Shown: positions 20,871-29,105 of the stretch, one piece after another
Numbering within the stretch: the first letter of the stretch is position 1
Layout: each line of letters begins with the position of its first letter
Source of the DNA: Polaromonas sp.
Lineage (GTDB): Bacteria; Pseudomonadota; Gammaproteobacteria; Burkholderiales; Burkholderiaceae_C
Direction of reading: 5' to 3'
Assembly (NCBI RefSeq): GCF_010365105.1
Contig: NZ_JAAFGZ010000007.1
Location: 1-64,000 of the forward strand
Length of the DNA: 64,000 bases
Notes under the pieces: model-generated
What the model was told of the DNA's origin: nothing
Databases searched by the model: none
What the model saw: only the letters and a program-made list of their open reading frames with translations
Made by a program: the position numbers and the translations under genes

Positions 20871-21442
20871 CGCTTGAGCTTTTGATAGGCCAGGGTGCAG
20901 GCCACGCTGCCCAGGCCGAACAGCACATAAAACAAGGGCCAGCGCAGCAGCGCGATGGCCACAAAGCACATCACGCCAAAAGCGATGCACAGACGCAGGC
21001 CAAGCACATTTTTCAGCAGTGCGCCAAACAGTTTCAGGCCGGTCGCCGCAATCAGCCCGGCCGCCACGGCGCCCATGCCGCGCAGCGCGCCAGCCACGCC
21101 GGGATGGTCGGCAAACTGGGCATAGGCCAGGGCCAGCAGCAACACCAAAATCAGCGGCACGGTCAGCATGCCGGCCAGCGCCGCCATGGCGCCCTTCAGG
21201 CCAAAGTATCGCCCGCCAATCATCAAGGAAAGGTTCACCACATTGGGCCCCGGCATGATTTGCGCCACCGCCCAGTCTTCGATGAATTCCTCGCGCGTCA
21301 TCCAGCGCTTTTTCTCGACCAGTTCGCGTTGCACCACGGCCAGCACGCCGCCGAAACCCTGCAGCGCCAGCAAGGTGAAGGAAACGAACAGGTCGCTCAA
21401 GGATCGGGGTTGCGGATGGTCTTGTACCGGCAGGGAAGGCAT
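20867..21442 (-). CDS. Chromate transporter, short-chain subunit (first)
   Basis: A 191-residue membrane protein with the CHR-domain signatures TLLALQGFGGVLAVVQRELV and VAQIMPGPNVVNLS. It is the first member of a two-gene short-chain ChrA pair. I start it at ATG 21442 (MPSLPVQDHPQPRSLSDLF); a longer frame upstream adds residues with no family support. Expression is leftward, away from the SDR gene's region. Confidence 0.87.
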   Translation of the reverse strand: MPSLPVQDHPQPRSLSDLFVSFTLLALQGFGGVLAVVQRELVEKKRWMTREEFIEDWAVAQIMPGPNVVNLSLMIGGRYFGLKGAMAALAGMLTVPLILVLLLALAYAQFADHPGVAGALRGMGAVAAGLIAATGLKLFGALLKNVLGLRLCIAFGVMCFVAIALLRWPLFYVLFGLGSVACTLAYQKLKR

Positions 21443-21512
21443 GCAGGAATTATCGCTGCTGGCCTGGAAAACCAGGGCGGGGTGGCGTGAGCTGAAGGGG
21501 TACTGCAAAAAT

Positions 21513-21562
21513 CAAAAATGATAGCTGCTTATGCCCGTCCAGCAAGCGCAAAAGGCCTAAAA
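21513..21562 (+). repeat. Dispersed AGCTGCT/AAAGGCC-type repeat, copy 4
   Basis: One of the best copies. TGATAGCTGCTTATGCCC is followed by CCAGCAAGCGCAAAAGGCC and TAAAAT. It lies in the 231-base gap between the chromate transporter and SDR genes, which otherwise holds nothing that I can support. Confidence 0.7.
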
Positions 21563-21673
21563 TAACAGAAAAAATTGGCTGGACGAGCCATACGGGGCTT
21601 GCCGACCACGCCATTCACGACATCACCCATCGCGCCTTGTGGCAGGCAGCCAATCAGTTTGTCCGGGCTGGCG

Positions 21674-22417
21674 TCAAACCGTCATGCCGCCCGACACTTC
21701 AATCACCGCACCATTGACATAGCTGGCCTCGTCGCTGGCCAGGAAGGCATACACGTTGGCGATTTCTTCCGGCTGGCCCAGCCGCTTGAGCGGTACGCGG
21801 GTTTCCATTTCCTTCAGCACGTTGTCGGGAATGGTGGCAAGAATCGGCGTGGCAATGAAGCCGGGTGCCACGGCGTTCACGCGAATCCCCTTGGGGCCAA
21901 GTTCGCGGCTCCAGGTTTTGGTGAAGCCGATGACGCCAAACTTGGTGGCCGCGTAGTTGGTCTGGCCAAAGTTGCCGTAGATGCCGACCACCGAACTGGC
22001 ATTGAGAATCACACCCTGGCCCTGCGCAACCATGGTGTCCGCGACCGCTTGCGCGCAATGAAACACACCGCGCAGGTTGACGTCGATGACGCGGTCGAAC
22101 TGCTCCAGCGTCATCTTGACCAGCCGCGCGTCCTGCGTGATGCCGGCGTTGTTGACCAGTACGTCGATGCGGCCGAACTGCGCCTTGACCTTGGCAACGA
22201 CTGCATCGACCACGTCGCGCTGGGTCACGTCCATGACATGGCCCACGGCCTGTGCGCCCAGCGCCTTGCACTGGCTGACCGCCTCGTCAATCGCGGCCGG
22301 GTGAATGTCGCAGAGGATGACAATGGCGCCTTCGCTGGCAAACTTGAGCGCGGTGGCCAGGCCGATACCCTGCGCTGCGCCGGTGATGAGGCTGACCTTG
22401 TTCTGGAGTCTTGGCAT
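21674..22417 (-). CDS. SDR-family 3-oxoacyl-ACP / acetoacetyl-CoA reductase-like
   Basis: A 247-residue classical short-chain dehydrogenase. TGAAQGIG binds the cofactor, NNAG is intact, the catalytic Ser lies in [10 protein letters not shown] and the YAATK motif gives Tyr and Lys. The C-terminal [14 protein letters not shown] is typical of FabG/PhaB. It is not next to fatty-acid genes but next to stress proteins, so a role in polyhydroxyalkanoate or redox metabolism is as likely as fatty-acid synthesis. The substrate is not readable. Confidence 0.85.
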   Translation of the reverse strand: MPRLQNKVSLITGAAQGIGLATALKFASEGAIVILCDIHPAAIDEAVSQCKALGAQAVGHVMDVTQRDVVDAVVAKVKAQFGRIDVLVNNAGITQDARLVKMTLEQFDRVIDVNLRGVFHCAQAVADTMVAQGQGVILNASSVVGIYGNFGQTNYAATKFGVIGFTKTWSRELGPKGIRVNAVAPGFIATPILATIPDNVLKEMETRVPLKRLGQPEEIANVYAFLASDEASYVNGAVIEVSGGMTV

Positions 22418-22574
22418 GAAGATTTTTTCTGGGTTACTGATGGGAAGGTGGAGGGCGCCAGCCGATGGGCCGGTGCGGGCGGATTCATTCGTCTATCGTA
22501 GCCGCGCGCCAGTGGCCTGGTCTGTCCGCCAGGTGGCTGTTTTCCTGTCGCAAGCTGTGGGGCCGCCGTTCGCC

Positions 22575-23015
22575 TCAGCGAACCACCAGCACGGGCAGGG
22601 GCGACAGCCGCAGGATCTGCTCGGCGCCGCTGCCCAGCAGCATCCGCCCCAAGCCGCGCCGTCCGTGGGTGCCGACCACCACCAGGTCGGCATTCCATTC
22701 CCCTGCGGCTTCGGCGACCACTTCGGCCAGCCGTTCGCCTGGCTTGTCGTACAGCCGGCTGTCGGCTTCGCTGCCGGCCGACCGTGCAATCGCCATGGCA
22801 TCGTCGAGCACCTTGGTGCCGGCTTCCCGCATCGCCAAAGCCAGCTCACCCGAATAGCTGCCGAATTGCTCGTAGCCGGTCACGAATTCAAGTTGTTCCA
22901 TCACGTGGATAAGCCGCACCCGGCCGCCCGATTCCCTGGCTATCTGCAGCGCGGTGACCAGCGCCTTGTTGGAACTCTCACTTCCATCGACCGGGACAAG
23001 TATTCGCTGGTACAT
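22575..23015 (-). CDS. Universal stress protein (UspA family)
   Basis: A 146-residue single-domain UspA protein. It begins ILVPVDGSESSNKAL and ends with the ATP-binding pattern VVGTHGRRGLGRMLLGSGAEQIL, the G-x2-G-x9-G-S/T type motif. The start is ATG 23015 with AAGGAG six bases upstream. It is divergent from a double-domain Usp, and its upstream region carries an FNR/Dnr-type box (23073-23086) at the right distance for oxygen- or NO-responsive activation. Confidence 0.92.
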   Translation of the reverse strand: MYQRILVPVDGSESSNKALVTALQIARESGGRVRLIHVMEQLEFVTGYEQFGSYSGELALAMREAGTKVLDDAMAIARSAGSEADSRLYDKPGERLAEVVAEAAGEWNADLVVVGTHGRRGLGRMLLGSGAEQILRLSPLPVLVVR

Positions 23016-23072
23016 GGGCTGCTCCTTGTTCAAACTGGGAAGGTCATTGTGGCCCGTCTGAGCCCTGCCGGG

Positions 23073-23086
23073 TTGACGTGCATCAA
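23073..23086 (-). promoter_or_regulatory. FNR/Dnr-type box for the leftward usp gene
   Basis: TTGACGTGCATCAA fits the FNR/Anr/Dnr pattern TTGAY-N4-RTCAA. Its centre lies 64.5 bases from the ATG at 23015. A class II start point 41.5 bases downstream would give a leader of about 23 bases. Confidence 0.65.
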
Positions 23087-23157
23087 GCGGCCGGCAGCAA
23101 AGGCCGGTTGCCAAAAGACTTGCCGGCAGTTGCCAGGCGCCAGCAATAGTCGCCGCT

Positions 23158-23171
23158 TGATCTGGGTCAAG
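23158..23171 (+). promoter_or_regulatory. FNR/Dnr-type box for the rightward usp gene
   Basis: TTGATCTGGGTCAA fits TTGAY-N4-RTCAA. Its centre is 66.5 bases before the ATG at 23231, so a start 41.5 bases downstream gives a leader of about 25 bases. This mirrors the site of the divergent usp gene. Confidence 0.65.
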
Positions 23172-23230
23172 CCGCAGTGGCTTGCCAGCCTGTAGGGTTG
23201 CAGCATCACCACTTCCTGAAGGAGCCCGCC

Positions 23231-24073
23231 ATGAACGGATCACTTGCACAACTGCTGGTACACATGGACGCCTTGCCGCGGGCGCAGCAGCGCGTGGAGG
23301 CCGCCAGGCAACTCGGACAGGCGCAAGGCGCTGCAGTGACGGCGCTGTACGCGGTGATGTCAAGTTTCGTGGAGTTGCCTTTCGCGCCGGAAATTGGCCC
23401 CGGCATCGCTGCCTCCCTGCACGACATAGACGACCAGCAGCGGCGGCTGGCGCGCAGCGCCTTCGACCAGACGCTGGCAACGCCCGGAATGGCCGTTGAC
23501 TGGGCCGAGGTCCACAACGATCCGATGATGGCGGCGTTTGCGCAGCAGGCTTTGTATGCCGATCTGATGGTGCTGGGCCAGCATGACCCGTCCTCCGCTT
23601 CATCGTCCGGCGTGCCGTCCGATTTTGCCGAGTACGTGATGGTCATGAGCGGCAAGCCGGCCCTGATCCTGCCGTACGCCGGCAGGTTGCCCGCCGTGAT
23701 TGGCGACACTGTGGTGATTGCCTGGAAACCGTCGCGAGAAGCGGCCCGCGCCGTGAGCGCGGCCATGCCATTGCTCAAGCGCGCGCGGCGCGTCGTCATC
23801 CTGTCGTGGTCCGGCGACGATGAAAAGGTGGCGGGCAAGCGGCTCGACCTGCGTGGCTACCTCCGGTTGAACGGCGTCCAGGCAGATTGGCAGGAACAGG
23901 GAAGCGAGCCGTCGGCGCTGGGCGAGTTGCTGCTTTCGCGTTCCTTCGACATCGGTGCCGACCTGCTGGTGATGGGCTGCTACGGCCACAGCCGGGCGCG
24001 CGAGTGGGTGCTGGGCGGCACCTCGCGCACCGTGCTGGAATCGATGACGCTGCCGGTCCTGATGGCGCACTGA
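23231..24073 (+). CDS. Double-domain universal stress protein
   Basis: A 280-residue protein made of two Usp-like halves. The first half is degenerate (GSLAQLLVHMDALPRAQQRV). The second ends with LLVMGCYGHSRAREWVLGGTSRTVL, the recognisable nucleotide-loop region. Tandem-domain Usp proteins are common in stress and anaerobic regulons. The start is ATG 23231 with GAAGGAG upstream. An FNR/Dnr-type site lies 60 bases before it. Confidence 0.88.
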   Translation: MNGSLAQLLVHMDALPRAQQRVEAARQLGQAQGAAVTALYAVMSSFVELPFAPEIGPGIAASLHDIDDQQRRLARSAFDQTLATPGMAVDWAEVHNDPMMAAFAQQALYADLMVLGQHDPSSASSSGVPSDFAEYVMVMSGKPALILPYAGRLPAVIGDTVVIAWKPSREAARAVSAAMPLLKRARRVVILSWSGDDEKVAGKRLDLRGYLRLNGVQADWQEQGSEPSALGELLLSRSFDIGADLLVMGCYGHSRAREWVLGGTSRTVLESMTLPVLMAH

Positions 24074-24127
24074 TTTCAGGGCCTGGCCCTTTTCACCGCA
24101 CAGTGGGCAGGTGCGTTGGTCCCGTGT

Positions 24128-25132
24128 TCAGGGAACCAGCACCGCCGCCCCGTTGACCCGGCTGTCGCGCAAGGCCTGCACGGCCGTGTTGGCATCCTGC
24201 AGCGCAAAGGCCTGTACGTGAGTTTGCACCGGATGCTCATCGATCAGGGCGAAAAAGGCATCGCCGTCCTCGCGCGTGAGGTTGGCCACCGACTTCAGGA
24301 CACGCTCGCCCCAGAGCAGCCGGTATTCAAAGGACGGGATCGGGCTCATGTGAATGCCGGCGCAGACCACCGTTGCGCCCTTTCGGGTCGCCGCCAGGGC
24401 TGCCGGCACCAGGGCGCCGACCGGCGCGAAGATCAGTGCCGCGTCCAGCGGCGCGGGCGGCATTTCGTCCGAGCCGCCGACCCAGGCCGCGCCCAGGCTG
24501 CGGGCAAAACGCTGCCCGGTCGCGTCGCCTGGCTGGGTGAAGGCATGGACCTGCTGCTGCTGGCTGACGGCGATCTGGCAGACGATGTGCGCGGCGGCAC
24601 CGAAGCCGTACAGGCCGAGCCGGCGCGGCACAGCTTCGCCCGCGAGGCGCCAGGCGCGAAAGCCGATCAGGCCGGCGCACAGCAGGGGCGCCGCATGGCA
24701 GTCGTCATAGCGCTCGGGCAGGGCGAAGCAGAAGCGCTCGTCGGCGGCGGCGTATTCGGCAAAGCCGCCGTCGCGGTCATAGCCGGTGAACACCGGAAAG
24801 TCGCAGAGGTTTTCGCGCTGCATGGCGCAAAACGCGCAGCCGCCGCAGGTGCCGCCCAGCCACGGAATGCCCACGCGCTGGCCGACGGCAAAGCGTCTGG
24901 CCTGCGCGCCCCGGGCGATGATTTGCCCGACCACCTCATGGCCGGGCACCACGCCGGGGCGGTGCGGCGGCAGGTCGCCGTCGATGATGTGCAGGTCGGT
25001 GCGGCACACACCGCAGGCCAGAACGCGCACCACCACGTCATGTTTCCCCGCCTGCGGCGCCGGTTTGAAACCGCCCAGCAGCCTGCGCCCTGAAGGGTCT
25101 GCGGTCATCGCGAACATGGTGGTCGGCAACAT
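24128..25132 (-). CDS. Zinc-dependent alcohol dehydrogenase (AdhA/propanol-preferring type)
   Basis: A 334-residue MDR-family dehydrogenase. CGVCRTDLHIIDGDLP holds the first catalytic zinc ligand, GHEVVGQI the GHE motif, and CGGCAFCAMQRENLC the four cysteines of the structural zinc. A Rossmann-type GLYGFGAAAH region binds NAD(P). It probably reduces or oxidises primary alcohols or aldehydes. The start at ATG 25132 is one of several close Mets (25117 is an alternative). It is divergent from a usp gene. Confidence 0.88.
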   Translation of the reverse strand: MLPTTMFAMTADPSGRRLLGGFKPAPQAGKHDVVVRVLACGVCRTDLHIIDGDLPPHRPGVVPGHEVVGQIIARGAQARRFAVGQRVGIPWLGGTCGGCAFCAMQRENLCDFPVFTGYDRDGGFAEYAAADERFCFALPERYDDCHAAPLLCAGLIGFRAWRLAGEAVPRRLGLYGFGAAAHIVCQIAVSQQQQVHAFTQPGDATGQRFARSLGAAWVGGSDEMPPAPLDAALIFAPVGALVPAALAATRKGATVVCAGIHMSPIPSFEYRLLWGERVLKSVANLTREDGDAFFALIDEHPVQTHVQAFALQDANTAVQALRDSRVNGAAVLVP

Positions 25133-25183
25133 GGACTCATGGTACGCAAGGGGCCGCCGGCGCGTGAAGATTTCAGCTTTCTT

Positions 25184-25197
25184 CTTGACCTTGCGCA
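25184..25197. promoter_or_regulatory. Degenerate FNR-like site between adh and usp
   Basis: TTGACCTTGCGCAA keeps the left half TTGAC but has CGCAA instead of RTCAA. Its centre is about 58 bases from the adh start and 62 from the usp start, so the placement is reasonable but the sequence match is weak. Confidence 0.25.
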
Positions 25198-25252
25198 AAT
25201 GCCATCGGGCAAAAAGCCGAAAAGATGGATTTTTCAATGCAGGAGCCACCTC

Positions 25253-25723
25253 ATGCCCAGTTTTCACCAGATCCTTGTAGCGGTCGATGGCAGTTCCACG
25301 TCGGAAAAGGCGCTCGATGAAGCGATTCGCCTGGCCCGGCTGAACGGCGCCCGCCTGCGGCTGCTGCATGTGGTCGATGAACTTGGCTATGTCAATGGGT
25401 TCGAATCGGCGGCTAACTACCTGAACGAAATCATCCCGCTGATGCGCGTGGCCGGGGAAAAGTTGCTGGCGCACTACCTGAAGAAAGCCACGGACCAGGG
25501 CGTCGAGGCGGACAGCGTGCTGATCGACGAAGGCCCGGGGCGCATTTGCGACCATGTGGCCGCGCAGGCCATGCGGGCCAAGGCTGACCTGATCGTCGTC
25601 GGTTCCCATGGCCGGCATGGCGTCGGCCGTATTTTGCTGGGCAGCGATGCCGAGCAGATCGTGCGGCACGCGCCGGTCCCCGTGCTGGTGGTTCGCGCGC
25701 CTGAGCAAGGCGTCACGCCTTAG
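25253..25723 (+). CDS. Universal stress protein (UspA family)
   Basis: A 156-residue single-domain UspA protein, similar to the one at 22575-23015. It starts FHQILVAVDGSSTSEKALDE and carries the ATP-binding motif VVGSHGRHGVGRILLGSDAEQIV. The ATG 25253 follows AGGAGCC. It converges on the MBL nuclease gene with only 12 bases between the stop codons. Confidence 0.92.
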   Translation: MPSFHQILVAVDGSSTSEKALDEAIRLARLNGARLRLLHVVDELGYVNGFESAANYLNEIIPLMRVAGEKLLAHYLKKATDQGVEADSVLIDEGPGRICDHVAAQAMRAKADLIVVGSHGRHGVGRILLGSDAEQIVRHAPVPVLVVRAPEQGVTP

Positions 25724-25735
25724 GGCCGCCCGGCT

Positions 25736-27094
25736 TCAGTCCAGTGTGATGGATTCAAGGTAGGCGGGCATGTGGCAATTCCAGTGGAGTTCGCGCTCGA
25801 TGCGCTGGCGCATCGCGTCGGCCGCAGCCGGCTCGCCGTGGGTGATGAAGGTCTGGCGCGGCGCCGACTTGAAGTTTCGCAGCCAGTCGACGATTTCCGC
25901 GCCGTCTGCATGGGCCGACAGGCTGCCCAGCATGGCCACTTCGGCGCGAATCGGCACGTCCTTGCCAAAGATGCGCACCGTCTGTGCGCCGCCGGCGATG
26001 GTGGCGCCGCGCGTGCCGCCGGCCTGGTAACCGGCGAACAGGATGGTGTTGCGCTTGTCCGGGCCAAACGCCTTGATATGGTGAAGCACCCGCCCGCCGG
26101 TGGCCATGCCGCTGGCCGAAATGATGACCATCGGCCCGTGCCGCGCATTGAGCAGGCGCGACTCCTCGGCCGTTTGCACGATCTGCGCGGTGTGCGCCAT
26201 GGCCCTGCATTGGGCTGGCGTCAGCCGCAGCTCGGCGCGGTACCGCTCATAGACATGCGTGGCGTTGGCGGCCATCGGGCTGTTCAGGTAGACCGGCAGG
26301 TCAGGGATGACGCCTTGCGCCTTGAGCAGGTGGATGCAGTAGAGCAGGCTTTGCGCACGCCCGACGGCAAACGCCGGGATCACCACCACGCCGCCGCGCG
26401 CCGCCGTGCGCTGGATCACATGGGCCAGCTCCAGCAGCACGTCGGTCTGCTTGTGCAGGCGGTCGCCGTAGGTGGACTCCACCACCAGGTAGTCGGCGCC
26501 GTCCATGGGCGACGGCCCGGCCAGCACCAGGTCGTTGGGCCGGCCGATGTCGCCGGAAAACAGGATCGATCGCGTGCCGTTGTCCAGCCGGACAAAGGAC
26601 GAGCCGGGCATGTGGCCCGACGGCGCCAGCGTCGCTGTCAAGCCTGCGGCAGGCTGCCATTCGGTGCGGTAGCCGACGGGCTCGAACAGCTTGAGGCAGC
26701 GCTGGGCATCGTCCCGGGTGTAAAGCGGCAGCGCCGGCGCGTGTTTTGACAGTTTGTGCCGGTTCAGGTACTCGGCTTCCTCTTCGAGCAGGTAGCCGCA
26801 GTCGGGCAGCAGGATGCCGCACAGGTCTGCGGTGGCGGGGCTGCAATACACTTTTCCCCTGAAACCCTGCCGGGCGAGCAGTGGCAGGTAGCCGCTGTGG
26901 TCGATGTGCGCATGGGTGAGGATGACGGCGTCGATGCTGGCCGGATCGACCGGCATCGGCGCCCAGTTCCGCAGGCGCAACTGCTTGTAGCCCTGGAACA
27001 GCCCGCAATCGACCAGCACGCTGGACGGGCCCTGCCGAAGCAGGTACTTGGAACCGGTGACGGTGTCGGTCGCACCAAGGAACTGGAGTTGCAT
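25736..27094 (-). CDS. MBL-fold/beta-CASP RNase (CPSF73-like)
   Basis: A 452-residue metallo-beta-lactamase-fold nuclease. The metal site HAHIDH is at residues 61-66, with further ligands in PSGHMPGS and SGDIGRP. The beta-CASP motifs include VVESTYGDR, the PAFAVGRAQ block, SASGMATGGR and the final HGEP. Proteins of this type process RNA and often lie with usp genes. I start it at MQLQFLGATDTVTGS; the longer frame adds eight unsupported residues. A perfect FNR-type palindrome lies 34 bases upstream. Confidence 0.88.
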   Translation of the reverse strand: MQLQFLGATDTVTGSKYLLRQGPSSVLVDCGLFQGYKQLRLRNWAPMPVDPASIDAVILTHAHIDHSGYLPLLARQGFRGKVYCSPATADLCGILLPDCGYLLEEEAEYLNRHKLSKHAPALPLYTRDDAQRCLKLFEPVGYRTEWQPAAGLTATLAPSGHMPGSSFVRLDNGTRSILFSGDIGRPNDLVLAGPSPMDGADYLVVESTYGDRLHKQTDVLLELAHVIQRTAARGGVVVIPAFAVGRAQSLLYCIHLLKAQGVIPDLPVYLNSPMAANATHVYERYRAELRLTPAQCRAMAHTAQIVQTAEESRLLNARHGPMVIISASGMATGGRVLHHIKAFGPDKRNTILFAGYQAGGTRGATIAGGAQTVRIFGKDVPIRAEVAMLGSLSAHADGAEIVDWLRNFKSAPRQTFITHGEPAAADAMRQRIERELHWNCHMPAYLESITLD

Positions 27095-27127
27095 GCCCGA
27101 GTTTAGGAAGCCCGGCAAAGCTCCGGC

Positions 27128-27141
27128 TTGATATGCATCAA
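27128..27141. promoter_or_regulatory. Perfect FNR-type palindrome
   Basis: TTGATATGCATCAA matches the consensus TTGAT-N4-ATCAA exactly, with a self-complementary ATGC core. It lies between the MBL nuclease (leftward start 27094) and the DsbA-like gene (rightward start 27243). A class II start to the right would leave a 67-base leader; one to the left would fall at the ATG of the nuclease. Confidence 0.7.
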
Positions 27142-27242
27142 CTCCATCGGCCGGTGGACAATGCTTGAATATTCATATCCGCACAAAAACCAGCAAACTG
27201 GCCGTTCCCTGGCTGGCCAGACCTGAATGACGGCAAAAACCC

Positions 27243-27911
27243 ATGACCACCTTCCTCAAGATCGACTTTGTTTCCGACGTTTCATGCCCCTGGTGCGCCA
27301 TCGGCCTGAAGGCGCTGGACCAGGCGCTGGCGCGCGTGGCCGGCGACATCACAGCCGAACTGCACTTCCAGCCCTTCGAGCTCAATCCGAAGATGCCGCC
27401 CGAAGGCCAGGAAATCACTGAACACATCACCGAAAAGTACGGCATCACGCCCGAACAGGCCGATGTCAACCGGGAAAACATTCGCCAGCGCGGTGAAAAG
27501 GTCGGCTTTGTCTTCAGCCGGGCAGACCAGCCCGGAGGAGGGCGCAGCCGCATCTACAACACGTTTGACGCCCACCGCCTGCTTCACTGGGCCGGGCTTC
27601 AGGGCAGCGGCGTGCAAAAGGCCTTGAAGGAAGGCCTGCTGAAGGCCTATTTCACCGACGGCCAGAGCCCTGCTTCTCATGCGGTGCTGGTCCGGGTTGC
27701 CGGCGAGAGTGGCCTTGACCCGGTGCAGGCCGCCGAAGTGCTGGCAAGTCACGCCTATGCCAAGGAAGTGCGTGAGCGCGAGTCTTTTTACCTGACCCAG
27801 GGCGTCCATTCAGTACCGGCGGTCATCATCAACGACCGCCACCTGATTTCCGGCGGCCAGCCGGTCGAGGTGTTCGAGCAGGCGCTGCGCCAGATCGCTG
27901 CGGCGAGCTGA
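27243..27911 (+). CDS. DsbA-family oxidoreductase, FrnE type
   Basis: A 222-residue thioredoxin-fold protein with the redox pair CPWC at residues 15-18 and the family signature VHSVPAVIINDRHLISGGQP near the C terminus. No signal peptide is present, so it acts in the cytoplasm, as FrnE-like proteins do. The exact substrate is unknown. It is followed by a weak hairpin and then a glutathione S-transferase in the same direction. Confidence 0.9.
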   Translation: MTTFLKIDFVSDVSCPWCAIGLKALDQALARVAGDITAELHFQPFELNPKMPPEGQEITEHITEKYGITPEQADVNRENIRQRGEKVGFVFSRADQPGGGRSRIYNTFDAHRLLHWAGLQGSGVQKALKEGLLKAYFTDGQSPASHAVLVRVAGESGLDPVQAAEVLASHAYAKEVRERESFYLTQGVHSVPAVIINDRHLISGGQPVEVFEQALRQIAAAS

Positions 27912-27912
27912 C

Positions 27913-27938
27913 TCCCGGGCAAGCCGTCCGGGTTTTTG
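27913..27938 (+). terminator. Possible weak terminator after the DsbA-like gene
   Basis: CCCGG and CCGGG form a short stem followed by five Ts. The stem is short, so read-through into the GST gene is likely. Confidence 0.35.
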
Positions 27939-27940
27939 CT

Positions 27941-27993
27941 TGCTATCGAATAAATAGCTGTGTGCGCAGGCAGCTTATGCGCTAAAGTGGCAT
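27941..27993 (+). repeat. Dispersed AGCTGCT/AAAGGCC-type repeat, copy 5
   Basis: TTGCTATCGAATAAATAGCT is followed by GTGTGCGCAGG and ATGCGCTAAAGTGGC. It lies between the DsbA-like and GST genes, close to the GST start. Confidence 0.5.
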
Positions 27994-28021
27994 TTTGCAC
28001 AAAACCATTGAAAGGCAGCAC

Positions 28022-28750
28022 ATGGCTTACCAGTTGTATTACTGGCCCGGCATTCAGGGGCGCGGCGAATTCGTGCGGCTGGCGCTGGAAGCGGCTGGCG
28101 CCTCGTATGTCGATGTGGCGCGCGGGGACGAACAGAACGGGCAGGGCGTTGCCGCCCTGCTGGAGTTCATGCAGAAGCCGGGCCTGGCGCAGCCGCCTTT
28201 CGCGCCGCCCTTCCTGGTCGATGGCAAGGTGGTGGTGGCCCAGACCGCTGCCATCCTGCTCTACCTTGGCCCCCGGCTGGGGCTGGTCAGCCGCAAGGAA
28301 ACCCGGCGCCTGTGGACGCATCAGTTGCAGCTCACCATTGCCGACGTGGTGGCCGAGGTGCATGACAGCCACCATCCGGTCGCCACCAGCCTGTATTACG
28401 CCGACCAGAAGCCCGAGGCCGCCCGGCGCGCGAAGGATTTTTGCCAGAACCGCCTGCCCAAATACCTGGCCTGGTTTGAAAACGTGCTGCTGCGCAACCC
28501 CAAGGGCAGCACGCACCTGGTGGGCCGGCGGCTGAGCTATGCCGACCTGTCGCTGTTTCAGCTGGTGGACGGGCTGCTGTACGCCTTTCCGAAAAACATG
28601 CGCCGTGCGCTGAAAAAAGCACCGCATGTGGCCACGCTGCACGACGCCGTGGCGCAGCAAAAACGCATCGCGCCTTATCTGCAGAGCGAGCGGCGCATCG
28701 CGTTCAACGAAGACGGCATCTTCCGGCATTACCCGGAACTTGACACCTGA
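28022..28750 (+). CDS. Glutathione S-transferase family protein
   Basis: A 242-residue GST. The N-terminal thioredoxin-like domain starts YQLYYWPGIQGRGEFVRLAL, resembling the sigma/alpha class, and the SNAIL/TRAIL-equivalent position reads VVAQTAAILLYL. The C-terminal helical domain has the conserved LSYADLSLFQL (N-capping Asp). Its target is unknown; detoxification is the default guess. The start is ATG 28022 with AAAGGCAGC upstream. Confidence 0.85.
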   Translation: MAYQLYYWPGIQGRGEFVRLALEAAGASYVDVARGDEQNGQGVAALLEFMQKPGLAQPPFAPPFLVDGKVVVAQTAAILLYLGPRLGLVSRKETRRLWTHQLQLTIADVVAEVHDSHHPVATSLYYADQKPEAARRAKDFCQNRLPKYLAWFENVLLRNPKGSTHLVGRRLSYADLSLFQLVDGLLYAFPKNMRRALKKAPHVATLHDAVAQQKRIAPYLQSERRIAFNEDGIFRHYPELDT

Positions 28751-28756
28751 ACCCTG

Positions 28757-28820
28757 ACTGCTACGGGTTTGATAGCTGCGCGCGCATGCTGATTGTGCGT
28801 AAACCGTCAATTTGACATCA
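28757..28820 (+). repeat. Dispersed AGCTGCT/AAAGGCC-type repeat, copy 6
   Basis: TGCTACGGGTTTGATAGCTGC then GCATGCTGATTGTGCGTAAACC. It occupies part of the 355-base gap at 28751-29105. The rest of that gap holds a perfect palindrome GCCAAATTTGGC at 29056-29067 but no gene that I can support. Confidence 0.45.
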
Positions 28821-29105
28821 AAACGGTGGGTTTTATCCGGTGTGCGCGATGCCATGGCTTGGGTGTTGTCCGCAACGCCAGAACGGTTTTCGCCTACAGC
28901 CCTGACTGTGCTTGCCTGACCGTGGCTGTCTTTCATCCGGGCGAACATGAGCCTTGAGCTGAAAAGACCTGCTGAAAATTTGCCTTCCTGTATTCAGTCA
29001 TTGCATGCATGGCTGTGGTCATCGGACTGATTGGTTTTGCAGGTCTTCAGCCAGGGCCAAATTTGGCAAACTTTTTTCAACCCCTTATTTGATGGAGCCA
29101 ACCTC

